This document shows positions 53,306 through 63,509 of a DNA stretch of 64,000 nucleotides, one piece after another. The notes below the pieces were generated by a model that worked only from the letters and a program-made list of their open reading frames with translations, was not told the origin of the DNA and ran no database searches. Within the stretch, counting starts at the first letter, position 1; each line of letters begins with the position of its first letter. Location: NCBI GenBank assembly GCA_964538065.1, contig CAZIDG010000008.1, positions 1 to 64,000 on the forward strand. The letters run 5' to 3'. This DNA is from G963664225 sp964538065 (GTDB taxonomy: Bacteria > Verrucomicrobiota > Verrucomicrobiia > Limisphaerales > UBA1319). The position numbers and the translations under genes are program-made.

Positions 53306-56047
53306 CTACGGTTGCCTGATCAACTGGGATGGTGTTTGTGTTGTGAAATCCACCGTTTCACCTTTCGAACCATAATACCCGCCCCAGCCGACTCGTACTT
53401 CACTTATATGGCGGGTGTCGAGGGTTCCTTTGGTGCTCTGGGACCAGCCGGCTTGCTCAAAACGGCTTAGGGGAACCACGGTGCGTTCCCTGCCGGCAGC
53501 GCTCAGCGAACGGCCGGTTCGGGCCAGATACTCTGTGCCATCCTTATCCCGAAGAACAAGAAGCAACTCCGTGGAGGTGGCTTGCCCTTCAGGCACCACG
53601 GTGTCCAGAACCAGGGCTTCCGCCTGGCTCAAATCCTGAGTTTGTTCATAAGGGAATGACAGGAACAGGTAGGTGTCCACCTGGCCTTTGGTCAATGTCG
53701 CGCGCGCGCGCCAGCCATCTGACTGTGTCCCCTGGGCAGGGACTGGCTCAAGGGTTTCGCGGACAAATTCGCCACGGCCCACGGTTGGCTTGACTCCAGG
53801 CAGCGGCTGTGGGGTTAAACTGGGAAGTGCAACGCTTTGGCGAAGACGGCTTCCGCGCACGGGCTGATCCGTGGTGAAGATCACGCCGCCATAGGCTCCG
53901 AGCGACAGTTCCATGTTCGGTTTCTGCTCGCGGGCACTCACTGTGCCGGTGGCTGGATTCCATTCCCGCACGGCTTGAGCACCCTTGATACATACAGAGC
54001 CATTCCAAGTTTTCGGGGAATCGTTGATGACAAAAAAGACCTCCGAGCCGTGCACATGGCGATGGGTTACCCGCAGGGGCGACTTGCCATCTGCGATGGT
54101 GAAATCCGCCTGTAACGCCTGATCAAGAATGGAGGGCAACAGGTTTTCAAAGCCCGTGGGAAGGTACACAGCCATTCCACCGGAAGAGAACGCATGGACC
54201 GAAGGCATCGTTCGATCCGTGCCAAACACGGAATTTCCCCATGCCTGCACCTCTCGTGCAGGGAAGGATTGGTCTGTGTTAGCAGGCGTTGCCCCGATGG
54301 CAATGACCATTCCACCGGATTGAAGGAAACGTTTGATGGTTTTCCATGCAGACGACGGCAGCGTGTCTGCACCGGGCAAAACAATACAGCGCCATCGCAA
54401 TTGGCCATGAACAAGTTCACCGTTTTCGACCCTGGACTCGTCCAAAGCCATGGCGTCAATGACTGTAAAGTCGCGTTGATGAGCAAACAACAGATCCGTT
54501 GTGGCGTTAAACAGGTGCTCGCGCTGCACACAACCGGGGGCCGAACCCGACAAGTGACGGGCTGGCACATAGCGGGACCAGAGGCTGTTGACGGGGTGGA
54601 GCACCGCAATATCGGCCACTTGATGACCGCCGCGCAACATGCCAGCGATTCGACCCACCCATTCGTTGAGGCGTCGCAGGGCCGCATCGTCCAGATCGGC
54701 GAAGGAGTAGTAGCTGGTGATGGAATTGATGCCAGCCACCATCAATCGATTCAGGGTGCCGCGCATCTCATCTTCCGTCACGATGCGGACTGGCCGTTTG
54801 TCTCCAGATCCCCGGTAATGCTGCACATGATCGGAGGTTTCGGACATGACCAGGGATCGATTTTCCAATTCCGCGGCGCTGCTGGCCAGGCGGGCAATCC
54901 GCCACTGCACCTCGCTGGGAATGCTCGTCAGACAGTCGATGCTGGGGGCGTCCAGGCGGCGCAGGCAACCCATGAAATCACCATACAGGGGCACTTGTCC
55001 CACCATGCTTTCCTCCATGAGCAGATGGCCTCCGGAGCGGATGCCATGTTTCTGACACCATAATTGAATCTGGCCAAAATAGTGGTTTGCAGTGAGATCG
55101 CCCACCGTGGCCCAGAAATCGTATCGGATCCGCTCACCCACGCCGGTGGTGTCATAGAGCAAACGGGGGAGGAGGGGGGGCAGGGCGCGGCCATGGCGTT
55201 TTTCAAATGCCGCGGGCAGCTCTGCCGCCCAGGGCAGGACCCGGTAAGGCATCGGCCTGAGGAAAAGGCTCATCAAGGAGGGTTCATCGGTGAATGTCGC
55301 CTGAAAATACTCACCCAAAGGGCGGGGCAGTTGATGGAGGTATTGCTCGTGGGTGACTTCAATGAAGCGACGCGTGGCGGCACCCGACATCAGGTTCGGA
55401 TATCGCTCCTTTGAAAATAGATTGTTGTCCGCATGCGTGCCCTCATGAAGGGGGGCCATCGTGATGCCCAGAACCTGCCAGGAACCCTTGGGAGGCTGCC
55501 ATTGAAGCGTGCCATTGCGGGCTCCCTGGGCCAGATCGATCCGCTGCATGACGTCTATTCGCCCCTGGATGACAGGATAGGCCTCCAGCAACAGTAAATC
55601 GCCTGGTGGGAGGGACAGTGTTACTTCCTGTCCGTCGGTGCGTTGCTCGGCGATGAGCAGGCCCTGAGCCTGCCATTCAGGGTGTCCTCGCAGGGTGAGA
55701 CCTCCGGCCATGCCGGAGGGATAGCCTTTTTCATCGTATAACCACATGGACATGCCGCGGGCATGGGCGGTTTCACAGGCGCGACGGAACGCCTCCCAGT
55801 GGGTGGGGCTTTCCAGATATTGATCGAAGGAGACATTGCATACCACGCCCCCAAAACCTTGTGCCAGCAATCGATCGATCAATTGGTCCTGCGCCGCCGG
55901 GGCATCGGGCCAATTGTGGATGATCTTGAGAATGCGTGTGTCTCCCGATGGCGAGGCGAAACGGGCTGGATCCAGCGATTCAGAAGTGGCTGCGTTTGCC
56001 ATCCAGCCACCCCATATACAGAGTGCAATAACCAATGCTTGAAGCAT
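53306..56047 (-). CDS. Secreted glycosidase, GH106-like (alpha-L-rhamnosidase type)
   Basis: The 913-residue protein has a signal peptide (ALVIALCIWGGWMANAA) and a catalytic TIM-barrel in the N-terminal half. GFGGVVCNVSFDQYLES, MSMWLYDEKGYPSGMAGG and FQATFTDEPSLMSLFL (with a likely acidic catalytic residue) resemble the GH106 group. Next come SGGHLLMEES and an ENRSLVMSETSDH segment, a glutamine-amidotransferase-like domain and beta-sandwich domains at the C terminus. It probably removes rhamnose or a similar sugar from plant or algal polysaccharide. It is the last gene of the operon starting at nfeD, 2 bp after the RibD-type gene. Family membership is by resemblance only. Confidence 0.75.
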   Translation of the reverse strand: MLQALVIALCIWGGWMANAATSESLDPARFASPSGDTRILKIIHNWPDAPAAQDQLIDRLLAQGFGGVVCNVSFDQYLESPTHWEAFRRACETAHARGMSMWLYDEKGYPSGMAGGLTLRGHPEWQAQGLLIAEQRTDGQEVTLSLPPGDLLLLEAYPVIQGRIDVMQRIDLAQGARNGTLQWQPPKGSWQVLGITMAPLHEGTHADNNLFSKERYPNLMSGAATRRFIEVTHEQYLHQLPRPLGEYFQATFTDEPSLMSLFLRPMPYRVLPWAAELPAAFEKRHGRALPPLLPRLLYDTTGVGERIRYDFWATVGDLTANHYFGQIQLWCQKHGIRSGGHLLMEESMVGQVPLYGDFMGCLRRLDAPSIDCLTSIPSEVQWRIARLASSAAELENRSLVMSETSDHVQHYRGSGDKRPVRIVTEDEMRGTLNRLMVAGINSITSYYSFADLDDAALRRLNEWVGRIAGMLRGGHQVADIAVLHPVNSLWSRYVPARHLSGSAPGCVQREHLFNATTDLLFAHQRDFTVIDAMALDESRVENGELVHGQLRWRCIVLPGADTLPSSAWKTIKRFLQSGGMVIAIGATPANTDQSFPAREVQAWGNSVFGTDRTMPSVHAFSSGGMAVYLPTGFENLLPSILDQALQADFTIADGKSPLRVTHRHVHGSEVFFVINDSPKTWNGSVCIKGAQAVREWNPATGTVSAREQKPNMELSLGAYGGVIFTTDQPVRGSRLRQSVALPSLTPQPLPGVKPTVGRGEFVRETLEPVPAQGTQSDGWRARATLTKGQVDTYLFLSFPYEQTQDLSQAEALVLDTVVPEGQATSTELLLVLRDKDGTEYLARTGRSLSAAGRERTVVPLSRFEQAGWSQSTKGTLDTRHISEVRVGWGGYYGSKGETVDFTTQTPSQLIRQP

Positions 56048-56049
56048 GG

Positions 56050-56763
56050 TTACGGATGATGCCCGGGGGCTTTTCGAAAAACCAGAAACAATTCACCTTT
56101 TACACAACGACTGGAAACCAGCTTGAACTGGGCGGCATCGGCCAGTGTCGGACAGCCTGTGCCATCGGCAATGGTGGGGGCGGAACGACCGCCAAAAATC
56201 AAAGGGCGTATGGCGAGATGCAGTTCGTTAATGCAGCCCTCTTCAAGCAGGGAGGCGTTCAAGTCTCCATCGCCTTCGCAAAGGAGATGCCTGATTCCCC
56301 ACTGTTTACGAAGCCATGGCAGGGCCTGGGACCAATCGATCGTTTTTTGACCACACACGAAAACATCATCGGCCAGCGTGCGCAGGCGGGCGAGGACACC
56401 AGCTCCAACGCAGCGGGGGGTGAGGATGATGATGGGGCAAAGGCGTTTTTTGAAGATTGTGGCGTTGGGGTTTACCGATCCCGAGCTGGCGACCACGATC
56501 CATGGGCCTGGATGGGTTTGTTCAAGTTTGTTCTTCAAACGCGAATGGCGTGCCTGTTCTTTTTCCATGGGCATGTCATTCGTTTCAATCGTTCCAGCAG
56601 ACACCATGATGGCATCTGAGGAGGCGCGCATTTTTTGTAAATAATGCTGGTCGCATGGGCTGCCAGCCGGGGAAACCAATCGGTTCGCGGTGGCAGTCTT
56701 GCCATCGGCGCTCATGACCATGAAGACCGAGATGCTGGGACGCTTTGGAGTCACGACAGGCAT
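56050..56763 (-). CDS. RibD C-terminal-domain (dihydrofolate reductase-like) reductase
   Basis: The 237-residue protein has the RibD/DHFR-like reductase fold. Features include RPSISVFMVMSADGKTATAN at the N terminus, SSDAIMVSAGTIETNDM, the cofactor segment IRHLLCEGDGDLNASLLEEG and ELHLAIRPLIFGGRSAPTIADG. It resembles the NADPH-dependent pyrimidine reductase step of riboflavin synthesis, but no deaminase domain or rib genes are near. It could act on another substrate. The ATG at 56763 follows the preceding gene's stop by 19 bp; a longer reading into that gene is unlikely. Confidence 0.85.
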   Translation of the reverse strand: MPVVTPKRPSISVFMVMSADGKTATANRLVSPAGSPCDQHYLQKMRASSDAIMVSAGTIETNDMPMEKEQARHSRLKNKLEQTHPGPWIVVASSGSVNPNATIFKKRLCPIIILTPRCVGAGVLARLRTLADDVFVCGQKTIDWSQALPWLRKQWGIRHLLCEGDGDLNASLLEEGCINELHLAIRPLIFGGRSAPTIADGTGCPTLADAAQFKLVSSRCVKGELFLVFRKAPGHHP

Positions 56764-56782
56764 TGTTCCGAGCCCATGCGGA

Positions 56783-57379
56783 TTATGCCGAAGGGTCCAG
56801 CGCTTTGGGCGAACTGAAAATGAGCGAAGCCACAAAGGCGCGTCGCAACTCGGCGGGCTGGCGCAGGGAGCGGATGGTTTCGGCGTGGGGTGACACCTTC
56901 ACGACTGGAGGCGGCCCAGACATTGTTTCCGGTTTGAGATCGCCCGCTTTGGCGAGACGATCCATGACATTGGCCTCAAGATCTTCACCCTTGTTGATGA
57001 CCTGGGCTGTTTGCTTCAACGTGGGAAGTGAAACAAGCGGTCGGATGGGAGGGGCCTGTTGAGTGACTACAGGCCGGATGAGTGGTCTGAGCTCAGGTGG
57101 CCTGTCGACTTTGACCACGATTGGCTTGATCACCACTGGCGGTTTGGGGACCGGAGGGGCCGAAACCACAGGGGGAGCGGGCGGTTTGGGCTTGGTCTCC
57201 GTGTCTTCAAGCAAATCCCTCAGCTCATCCTCCCAATTTCTGGGCCGGCCGGGGGCAACGGGGCGTCCGGGAGCCGGTTGCTCCCCCTCTTGTCCTTCCT
57301 CGGGTTGTCCTCGCTTTTTCAGCCAGTTGACCAGGGCCGAAAAGAGGATGACAACGATGAAAATGATCAGTTGTTCCAT
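56783..57379 (-). CDS. Hypothetical membrane-anchored Pro-rich protein
   Basis: The product is 198 residues. One transmembrane helix at the N terminus (LIIFIVVILFSALVNWLKK) is followed by a Pro/Val-rich low-complexity region (about 65-115) and a helical C terminus ending in AELRRAFVASLIFSSPKAL. The C-terminal block resembles the tail of small proteins that follow floA in planctomycetes and verrucomicrobia. No catalytic motif is seen. It lies 10 bp after floA, so it may take part in the flotillin membrane domain. Confidence 0.75.
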   Translation of the reverse strand: MEQLIIFIVVILFSALVNWLKKRGQPEEGQEGEQPAPGRPVAPGRPRNWEDELRDLLEDTETKPKPPAPPVVSAPPVPKPPVVIKPIVVKVDRPPELRPLIRPVVTQQAPPIRPLVSLPTLKQTAQVINKGEDLEANVMDRLAKAGDLKPETMSGPPPVVKVSPHAETIRSLRQPAELRRAFVASLIFSSPKALDPSA

Positions 57380-57389
57380 GCGATGCTAA

Positions 57390-58445
57390 CTAGCTGGCCT
57401 TGGGCTTGGTCTCAGGCGAGCTGGGACCGGTTCCGGCGATACTGTCGCGCATGGACGTATCCGCCTGGATGTTTTTAAGCCGGTAGTAATCCATGATGCC
57501 AAGGTTGCCCTGGCGGAATGCCTCCGCAATGGCCTGGGGCACCTGGGCTTCGGCTTCGACCACGCGGGCACGCATCTCCTGGGTTCGGGCGAGCATTTCC
57601 TGCTCGAGGGCCACGGCGGCGGTACGCCGGACTTCTGCCTGGGCCTGGGCGATGAGTTTGTTGGCTTCGGCTTGCTCGGCCTGCAGTTTGGCACCCACGT
57701 TTTCTCCCACCGAGACATCTGCGATATCGATGGAGAGGATTTCAAATGCGGTATTACTGTCCAATCCCTTTTCCAGGACGGTCTTGGAGATGCGGTCCGG
57801 CTTTTCAAGAACCTCTTTATAGGTCTGGGCTGAACCGATGGTGGATACGATGCCTTCACCGACACGCGCAATGATGGTTTCCTCCGTGGCGCCGCCTACA
57901 AATCGATCAAGGTTGGTGCGGACTGTCACGCGGGCGCGGGTCTTGACCACAATGCCGTCCTTGGCCACGGCATCAATCATCACCTTGCCCGCGGTCGGAT
58001 TGGGGCAATCAATGACCTTGGGGTTGACGGACGTTTTCACGGCTTCGAGCACCGTTTTGCCCGTGCCCTTGGTGGCCAGGTCGATGGCGCAGGCGCGGTC
58101 GAAATTCAGGTGGATGGCCGCCTTTTTGGCTGCAATGAGAGCCTGCACGACAATCTCAACATTGCCGCCTGCCAGATAGTGGGTGGATAGGTCGTCGATC
58201 GTGACATCCAGGCCGGATTTTACGGCGGTGATGCGGTTGTCCACAATCATGCCCGCCGGCACACTCCGGAGCTTCAGTGCGATGAGCTCGGTGAATTTGA
58301 CCGGAGCCCCGCTGAACAACGCTCGAATCCAGATGCTGAAGAAATTGATGGCAAGGATGATCAGTACCAGCGCGATTAAAAACAGGAGCCCCATGACGAG
58401 GACGCCACCTGTGTTTGGAATATTGAATGCCAGAACGGAACTCAT
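57390..58445 (-). CDS. floA: Flotillin-like protein FloA
   Basis: A 351-residue SPFH protein. It has an N-terminal hydrophobic hairpin (VLVMGLLFLIALVLIILAIN), the SPFH region with TELIALKLRSVPAGMIVDNRI, and NPKVIDCPNPTAGKVMIDAVAKDGI. A coiled coil rich in Glu/Ala/Arg follows (AKLQAEQAEANKLIAQAQAE). This is the YqfA/FloA form of bacterial flotillins, which organise functional membrane microdomains. It follows the nfeD-like gene by 13 bp; NfeD-flotillin pairs are conserved. Confidence 0.95.
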   Translation of the reverse strand: MSSVLAFNIPNTGGVLVMGLLFLIALVLIILAINFFSIWIRALFSGAPVKFTELIALKLRSVPAGMIVDNRITAVKSGLDVTIDDLSTHYLAGGNVEIVVQALIAAKKAAIHLNFDRACAIDLATKGTGKTVLEAVKTSVNPKVIDCPNPTAGKVMIDAVAKDGIVVKTRARVTVRTNLDRFVGGATEETIIARVGEGIVSTIGSAQTYKEVLEKPDRISKTVLEKGLDSNTAFEILSIDIADVSVGENVGAKLQAEQAEANKLIAQAQAEVRRTAAVALEQEMLARTQEMRARVVEAEAQVPQAIAEAFRQGNLGIMDYYRLKNIQADTSMRDSIAGTGPSSPETKPKAS

Positions 58446-58458
58446 ATGCGTTTATTTC

Positions 58459-58944
58459 CTATTGTTTAGTTGTCTCCGAATCCACGGCCCGCACCACCAC
58501 GCGCGAGCCTTCCACCAAAACCACCCGGACGGGGGTATCCTTTTCAATCATGGGACCCTCTGCCACGACATCGACCCGCTGGCCGTTGATGACGGCAGCG
58601 CCCGATGGCCGTAAAGGAGTGGCCGCACGGCCTGTTTGGTGAAGAAAAACCGATTTGTCCACACCCGTGTCGCCCGAGGCTCCCTGGGAGGTAAAGAGGC
58701 GGGCGGTTCGACTGCCCGGAAAATATCGTAAATAAAGAATGGCGCCCAGGATGAATCCGAGGATGACCGTCGCTAGTACAACATGTCCTGCTGAAGTGCC
58801 CACCCGGGCGTAGGCGATGATCACGGCTGCCACAAGACACCCGAAACCCACTACACCGGCAATGAGCCCCGGCAGGATTGTTTCGAGAAAAATCAGGAGC
58901 GCACCCACCACAATGAGTGTAATCACCACTTCCATTGCCGCCAT
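58459..58944 (-). CDS. NfeD-like protein
   Basis: The 161-residue product has three to four N-terminal transmembrane helices (VVITLIVVGALLIFLETILPG, AGVVGFGCLVAAVIIAYA, LATVILGFILGAILYL). A C-terminal OB-fold follows (TPLRPSGAAVINGQRVDVVAEG and VRVVLVEGSRVVVR). It lacks the protease domain, so it is the short NfeD form that partners with flotillins. Starts at 58944 and 58935 are both possible. It is the first gene of the five-gene operon. Confidence 0.88.
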   Translation of the reverse strand: MAAMEVVITLIVVGALLIFLETILPGLIAGVVGFGCLVAAVIIAYARVGTSAGHVVLATVILGFILGAILYLRYFPGSRTARLFTSQGASGDTGVDKSVFLHQTGRAATPLRPSGAAVINGQRVDVVAEGPMIEKDTPVRVVLVEGSRVVVRAVDSETTKQ

Positions 58945-59159
58945 AATAGTCCGGAACATTCTACTGGGCAAGGTGAATACAACGATAAACCTCATGGGAT
59001 GGACTCCGAACAAAGGAAAGAGAACCCATTGGAAGGCAATAGAAAGGGTGGTTTTACACCGGAGTCATTGTTTTTTGAAAAGGCATGTGGAGTGTGGTTG
59101 CAATAATTTGTCTTCTGACACATGCACCTGGACCAATAGACCGCCTCGAAACGAGGAAA

Positions 59160-59188
59160 AATAAGGGGCGTCACACTCGTGACGCCCC
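59160..59188 (-). terminator. Intrinsic terminator of the 1390-residue gene
   Basis: A perfect 10-bp stem, GGGGCGTCAC / GTGACGCCCC (59165-59188), encloses ACTC. On the minus strand it is followed by TTATTTTTCC, a good T-rich tract, 28 nt after the stop of the large surface protein gene. Confidence 0.85.
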
Positions 59189-59215
59189 ATGCAGGAGGAA
59201 GATTACTGGAGATAG

Positions 59216-62200
59216 TTACAGCTTCAGCACCTTGCCTGAAATGCCACTATTGGTCTGGCCTTCCGATACGGAGAGGACGATCGTTTTTCCCTCCAGGTCG
59301 GTATGCAGCTCATAAAGTTCGCCCTCCACCCGCACCATAATACGATAACCGTACACAGTACCTGGAGTGTAGGATTTGCCGGGCTCGGGGCATCCCAAGG
59401 AGATATCATTCCAAGCCATGGTCTGGAATGTGACCACCGTTGCCTCCTTGGGAGTAAAGCCCAAGTGGTTATTCAACGCAGCCAGTGCATCGCGCAAGAC
59501 GGGATGGGCGGGTCGGGTCCGATAATATGCCGTGGGAAGGTTCCTGCCTTCCGGATCCAGTAACATGAGCAAGCCATTATCAGGGACTGATCGTTTAAGT
59601 TCTTGCCAATGAATGAGATCAGTGGAACGTTCGATGATATATTCCTGCGCATCACATGCAATGAACCTGATTTCAGCACCATGATCGGGCGACGTCATGA
59701 TATAGGCAGGCGCGGTGAGTGTTGGTTCGCAGTGTATGGCTACAGCCTGACTTCCTTGCACAGCGCTCTCCTGACCATCGAATGAAATGCGTCCCACAAG
59801 GTTCAGCCACCCATTTCGACCATTGGTTGGTTTAAGTTGATAGCTCAGAGTGCGAGGTTGGGCATCCATGAAGGGACCCCATTTGATGCGTCGTTGCACA
59901 GAATCATACAGGCCATCAGCACTCACACTTGATACTTCGTACTCGAGCGGGATGTTTTCCTCCACAGCGTATGCGCAGATCCCATCTGTTGAGGTGAGGG
60001 TAATCTGAATGGTCATCCATTCATCTGCTGTACATATTCTGGGGGCGATTCGTTGTGCGATTGGTTTGGGGAATGCAATGCTCCTGTCGCTCGTTAAGTT
60101 ATTGGACTGGAAAGGGTCATAATTCGCCCAACATGAAGGTGGGGGTAGATTATTGGTTGCGTATCGATAATATTCACCCTTCTTCCAGAGCATGCCGGCG
60201 CTTGTCACATAATTCATCGGGATGGGATTGGGATCCACAGGCCACGTTTGATTCATGCGCCAGGCGCGGCCATAGGCAGTCACCTCATTCAACGTGATGC
60301 GTTGATCAATGGGGGAGAGGTCGGCAGGGTGGGTTCCTTGCGCGGAGATTGATGCCATGCCGATGATGGGTGACGTATATCCGTTGAGCGAGGCCTGGCC
60401 GGTGAAAAACACCTTGGTCGAAGCGTTGGTGTTCAGTTTGACCCGATAGGTCAGCATTCGAGCATAGCCATCCAGGAAGGGGCCGAATTTTACTTTTTTA
60501 TTGATGGCGTCATAGTTTCCATTGCTGGAGACTTCAACGACACTTCCTTCCGGGGGGGTATCTTCAACTGCGTAGATGTCGTTTGTGGAGCGGGGGATGG
60601 CGATCAGCATCACTTCGAAAAATGAGCCGCGTGCGTAACTGTCAGGCAATTGACGGCCAACGAAAGGCATCTCATTTATGTTGGTGACGACCACCAGTTG
60701 AATGGCATCGGAGTAGGCTGTGCCCCCGGCATTGTCACGAGCAGACGCTGTGATCGAGTGCTTGCCGACTGGCGGATTAGTCCAGATCATGCTCACTGAT
60801 TGAGTACCTGAGATGGACACAATCAAATGCCCGATGGTGCTGATCCCGTCTTTGAAATACACCGAGTTTACCTTGCCATCCAATTCCTGTATCTCTGCGG
60901 TGAGCATTAGATTTGTAGGACCAAGGACATAGGTGTCATTGGTGGGTGATTTGATCACCACGTTTGGAACCAGGTTCGTGGTGAGCGCGCTCTCCATCAA
61001 AATGACAGTTGCCTGGTTAAAACCAGGCTGGATTTGATACGTGGAAGAAGGTTTTAGGGTTAGTATCACGGTTTCTGTCGGTTCGCCAACACCGTCATCC
61101 AGCGGGTGGATTGTCAGGTTTGTGGTGACTTGGCCCGGCTTAAAGAGGACGTTTGTGGGCAGAGAAGAGTAGTCGATGCCGTTGGAAGCGGTGCCTGACA
61201 ATTGGAAGTTCACCTGGAGACTTTGATTGGTTTGGCCCGAGCGCGTAATCAAGAACAGGCCTGTGTTGGTGGCCCCTGAGGAGCGCTCCGCTGCTTCTGC
61301 ATCTGAAGCTATTACACTTACATAATTGGTCGTAATCAGGTTGGTGCCGGATTGGGCATACAGCCGGACCGCATCGGAATAAGTAGTGGCACCGGCGTTA
61401 TCACGCGCCGACACCTTTACCAAATGCTCCCCTGCAGGGGGATTGGTCCAATAGAACTGCACCGTTTGCGAGCCTGAAATGGCCGCGATTCGTTGTGAAA
61501 CCAGATTGGTTCCATCCCAGAGACATAATTGGTTCACCGTCCCGTCCACGTCACCTATGGAAGCCCGAACCGTAACCGTTGCGGGCAGTGTGACGGTTGT
61601 GTTGTTCGTTGGAGACAGGAGAGTTACGGAGGGCGGTCTGTTGGAGGGAGTTATGGCATCTATCAGTGATGCCGTGGCCTGGCCCATGCCCGTTTGAATC
61701 TGATAGGCCCAGGATTCGCGCAGGGTGATGATGACTGTTTCATTGGATTCCAAGAGACTATCCATCAGCGGTTGAATGATCAGGTTGGTTGAAACCTGGC
61801 CAGGCATGAAATAAACCGCTTCGGGGAGTGCAAGATAATCCATCCCGTTGGATGCCGTTCCCGAGAGTGTATAAGACACAGTCAGGGGCGCGCTGATTTG
61901 GCCCTTTCGGGAGAGGGTAAATATGGCGGTGTTCGTTTGCCCGGAAGAGTATTCCGAGGCTACCGCATCTGTGGCCGCCACGCTGACGATGTTGGAGCGG
62001 CCATCGCTGTATAAGTTGATCGCACTGAGTGCTGACACCACCACCTGGTTGGCGCTGTTGGTCCCTTTGGCGTAAATGAGGAATGACCCGCGTGGCGCAT
62101 TGGTCCATATGATGGTTTTGATGCGTGGATCAACAGGGGATGGCGAGGGTGAATTGGAAAGCGAATTGCCAATCCATTCGGTGCCCTCGAAGTCTATTCT

Positions 62201-63388
62201 ATAGAGTGCCACATTCATGGGGTTGCCGGCATCATCGGTTCTGGCCACCATCCATACGGTGTTGGATGCATTGACTTCTCCCATGTAGGTGGGGGAAGAC
62301 ATCGATAGGGTCGATGTATTGGTCGTGAAGGGAACATTGACATCGATCTCCAAGGGTGGGGTCAATCGGGTCCAATATTCTTCATCCATGGCGCGCGCTT
62401 GGAGGACATGGTGACCAGCAGACAGCGTGAGCCGCGCGCTATACTTATTGGTGGGAGAGGCGTAAAGACCGGCGTTCGTCGAAAATCCGACCATTTGAGT
62501 CCCATCGTAGAATTCCACATATGGCACAAAACCGTCGAAATCAGAGGCTAGAGCGGTGAGGGTGAACGGCACCCCTGCGTGAACCTCGCCTTGAACCGGA
62601 GGATTATAGAACGCGATGGAAGGGGGATTGGGCGCCTTGGTTGTGATCTGAAGATCGGCAACGCCTGTCGAAAACGACCGGCCTGCCTGATCATAGAGCC
62701 TTACTGCAATTTGATGCTTGCCAACAGTGGCAGATGTCCACTCCAGGCAAATTATTTGGGTTTGGGTGATCGAAGGAAGTATGGACTGTTGATGGACCAA
62801 AACATTTTTGTCGTACACCTCAGCCTTCACAGCATGGTTGTCGATACTGTAGGTGGCAACCCATAGTGGTATTTTCCCCTGGCTGACTGTGAGATTTGGA
62901 TTTACCGATTGATTGAACAAATTGGCATAAATCACTCCAGGGGAGGGGGTAAACGAGTCCTTGAGAATGGCCGTAGCAGTGCTGTTGGTGCCAATCGTAT
63001 AATCGCTTGTCGCTACGATCGATATATCGACTGTTTCATTGGTTTCGAATGCATTATCCGGTATGGCCCTGAGCCAGGCATCTGCACTGATTTGTCCTGC
63101 CTTAATGCCCACGCTTGTCGTTGCAAGATAATCATTTGCGGAGGCGCTTTGGCTAGTGGAAGCCAGTTTAACGATGAGATTGCCGTTTGTTGGTCCTGTT
63201 CTTGTCACCAAAAAGTGAGCGGAATTGGTGCCCTGTAGAGGCAGATATGTCTCATAGGCCTCTCTTTGAATTGGAACGATGTTTACAGCCGGGAGGGTCT
63301 GTCCAAAGGCCGTAAGGACTGCCATTCCCATTGTTAGAACCAGTGAAGTGCCGAGTTTGGTTAGCCAGGTTGAATTTAGGTTCATCAT
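59216..63388 (-). CDS. Large secreted Calx-beta / Ig-like repeat protein
   Basis: The 1390-residue protein has a signal peptide (LGTSLVLTMGMAVLTAFGQ). Three Calx-beta domains carry GTASNGxDY and SNETV/PTETV blocks, at about 25-130, 470-590 and 690-800; they are the usual Ca-binding beta-sandwiches. They alternate with Ig-like domains (PSVTLLSPTNNTTVTL, NPPAGEHLVKVSARDNAGAT). The C-terminal part has two related modules (YDAINKKVKFGPFLDGYARML; YDSVQRRIKWGPFMDAQPRTL) of a verrucomicrobial type. No PEP-CTERM or other anchor is visible, so it may be released. A good AAAGGA ribosome-binding site precedes the tandem ATGs. It is probably an adhesin or matrix protein. Confidence 0.88.
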   Translation of the reverse strand: MMNLNSTWLTKLGTSLVLTMGMAVLTAFGQTLPAVNIVPIQREAYETYLPLQGTNSAHFLVTRTGPTNGNLIVKLASTSQSASANDYLATTSVGIKAGQISADAWLRAIPDNAFETNETVDISIVATSDYTIGTNSTATAILKDSFTPSPGVIYANLFNQSVNPNLTVSQGKIPLWVATYSIDNHAVKAEVYDKNVLVHQQSILPSITQTQIICLEWTSATVGKHQIAVRLYDQAGRSFSTGVADLQITTKAPNPPSIAFYNPPVQGEVHAGVPFTLTALASDFDGFVPYVEFYDGTQMVGFSTNAGLYASPTNKYSARLTLSAGHHVLQARAMDEEYWTRLTPPLEIDVNVPFTTNTSTLSMSSPTYMGEVNASNTVWMVARTDDAGNPMNVALYRIDFEGTEWIGNSLSNSPSPSPVDPRIKTIIWTNAPRGSFLIYAKGTNSANQVVVSALSAINLYSDGRSNIVSVAATDAVASEYSSGQTNTAIFTLSRKGQISAPLTVSYTLSGTASNGMDYLALPEAVYFMPGQVSTNLIIQPLMDSLLESNETVIITLRESWAYQIQTGMGQATASLIDAITPSNRPPSVTLLSPTNNTTVTLPATVTVRASIGDVDGTVNQLCLWDGTNLVSQRIAAISGSQTVQFYWTNPPAGEHLVKVSARDNAGATTYSDAVRLYAQSGTNLITTNYVSVIASDAEAAERSSGATNTGLFLITRSGQTNQSLQVNFQLSGTASNGIDYSSLPTNVLFKPGQVTTNLTIHPLDDGVGEPTETVILTLKPSSTYQIQPGFNQATVILMESALTTNLVPNVVIKSPTNDTYVLGPTNLMLTAEIQELDGKVNSVYFKDGISTIGHLIVSISGTQSVSMIWTNPPVGKHSITASARDNAGGTAYSDAIQLVVVTNINEMPFVGRQLPDSYARGSFFEVMLIAIPRSTNDIYAVEDTPPEGSVVEVSSNGNYDAINKKVKFGPFLDGYARMLTYRVKLNTNASTKVFFTGQASLNGYTSPIIGMASISAQGTHPADLSPIDQRITLNEVTAYGRAWRMNQTWPVDPNPIPMNYVTSAGMLWKKGEYYRYATNNLPPPSCWANYDPFQSNNLTSDRSIAFPKPIAQRIAPRICTADEWMTIQITLTSTDGICAYAVEENIPLEYEVSSVSADGLYDSVQRRIKWGPFMDAQPRTLSYQLKPTNGRNGWLNLVGRISFDGQESAVQGSQAVAIHCEPTLTAPAYIMTSPDHGAEIRFIACDAQEYIIERSTDLIHWQELKRSVPDNGLLMLLDPEGRNLPTAYYRTRPAHPVLRDALAALNNHLGFTPKEATVVTFQTMAWNDISLGCPEPGKSYTPGTVYGYRIMVRVEGELYELHTDLEGKTIVLSVSEGQTNSGISGKVLKL

Positions 63389-63509
63389 ATTGTCCTTTCG
63401 GATCGACCATTATTAATATGTCCCACCGTTTCATTAGAACATTCTGTGCGCTGTAGGGGGCTCATACGCACTATTCATGTTTAGTTTTGTGCGCCCCAAG
63501 AAGAACCGT

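Noticed and set aside
61100..61800. DNA-level repeats in the Calx-beta gene as a recombination or variable repeat
   Set aside because: The similarity follows the repeated protein domains and is well diverged, so it is ordinary domain duplication.
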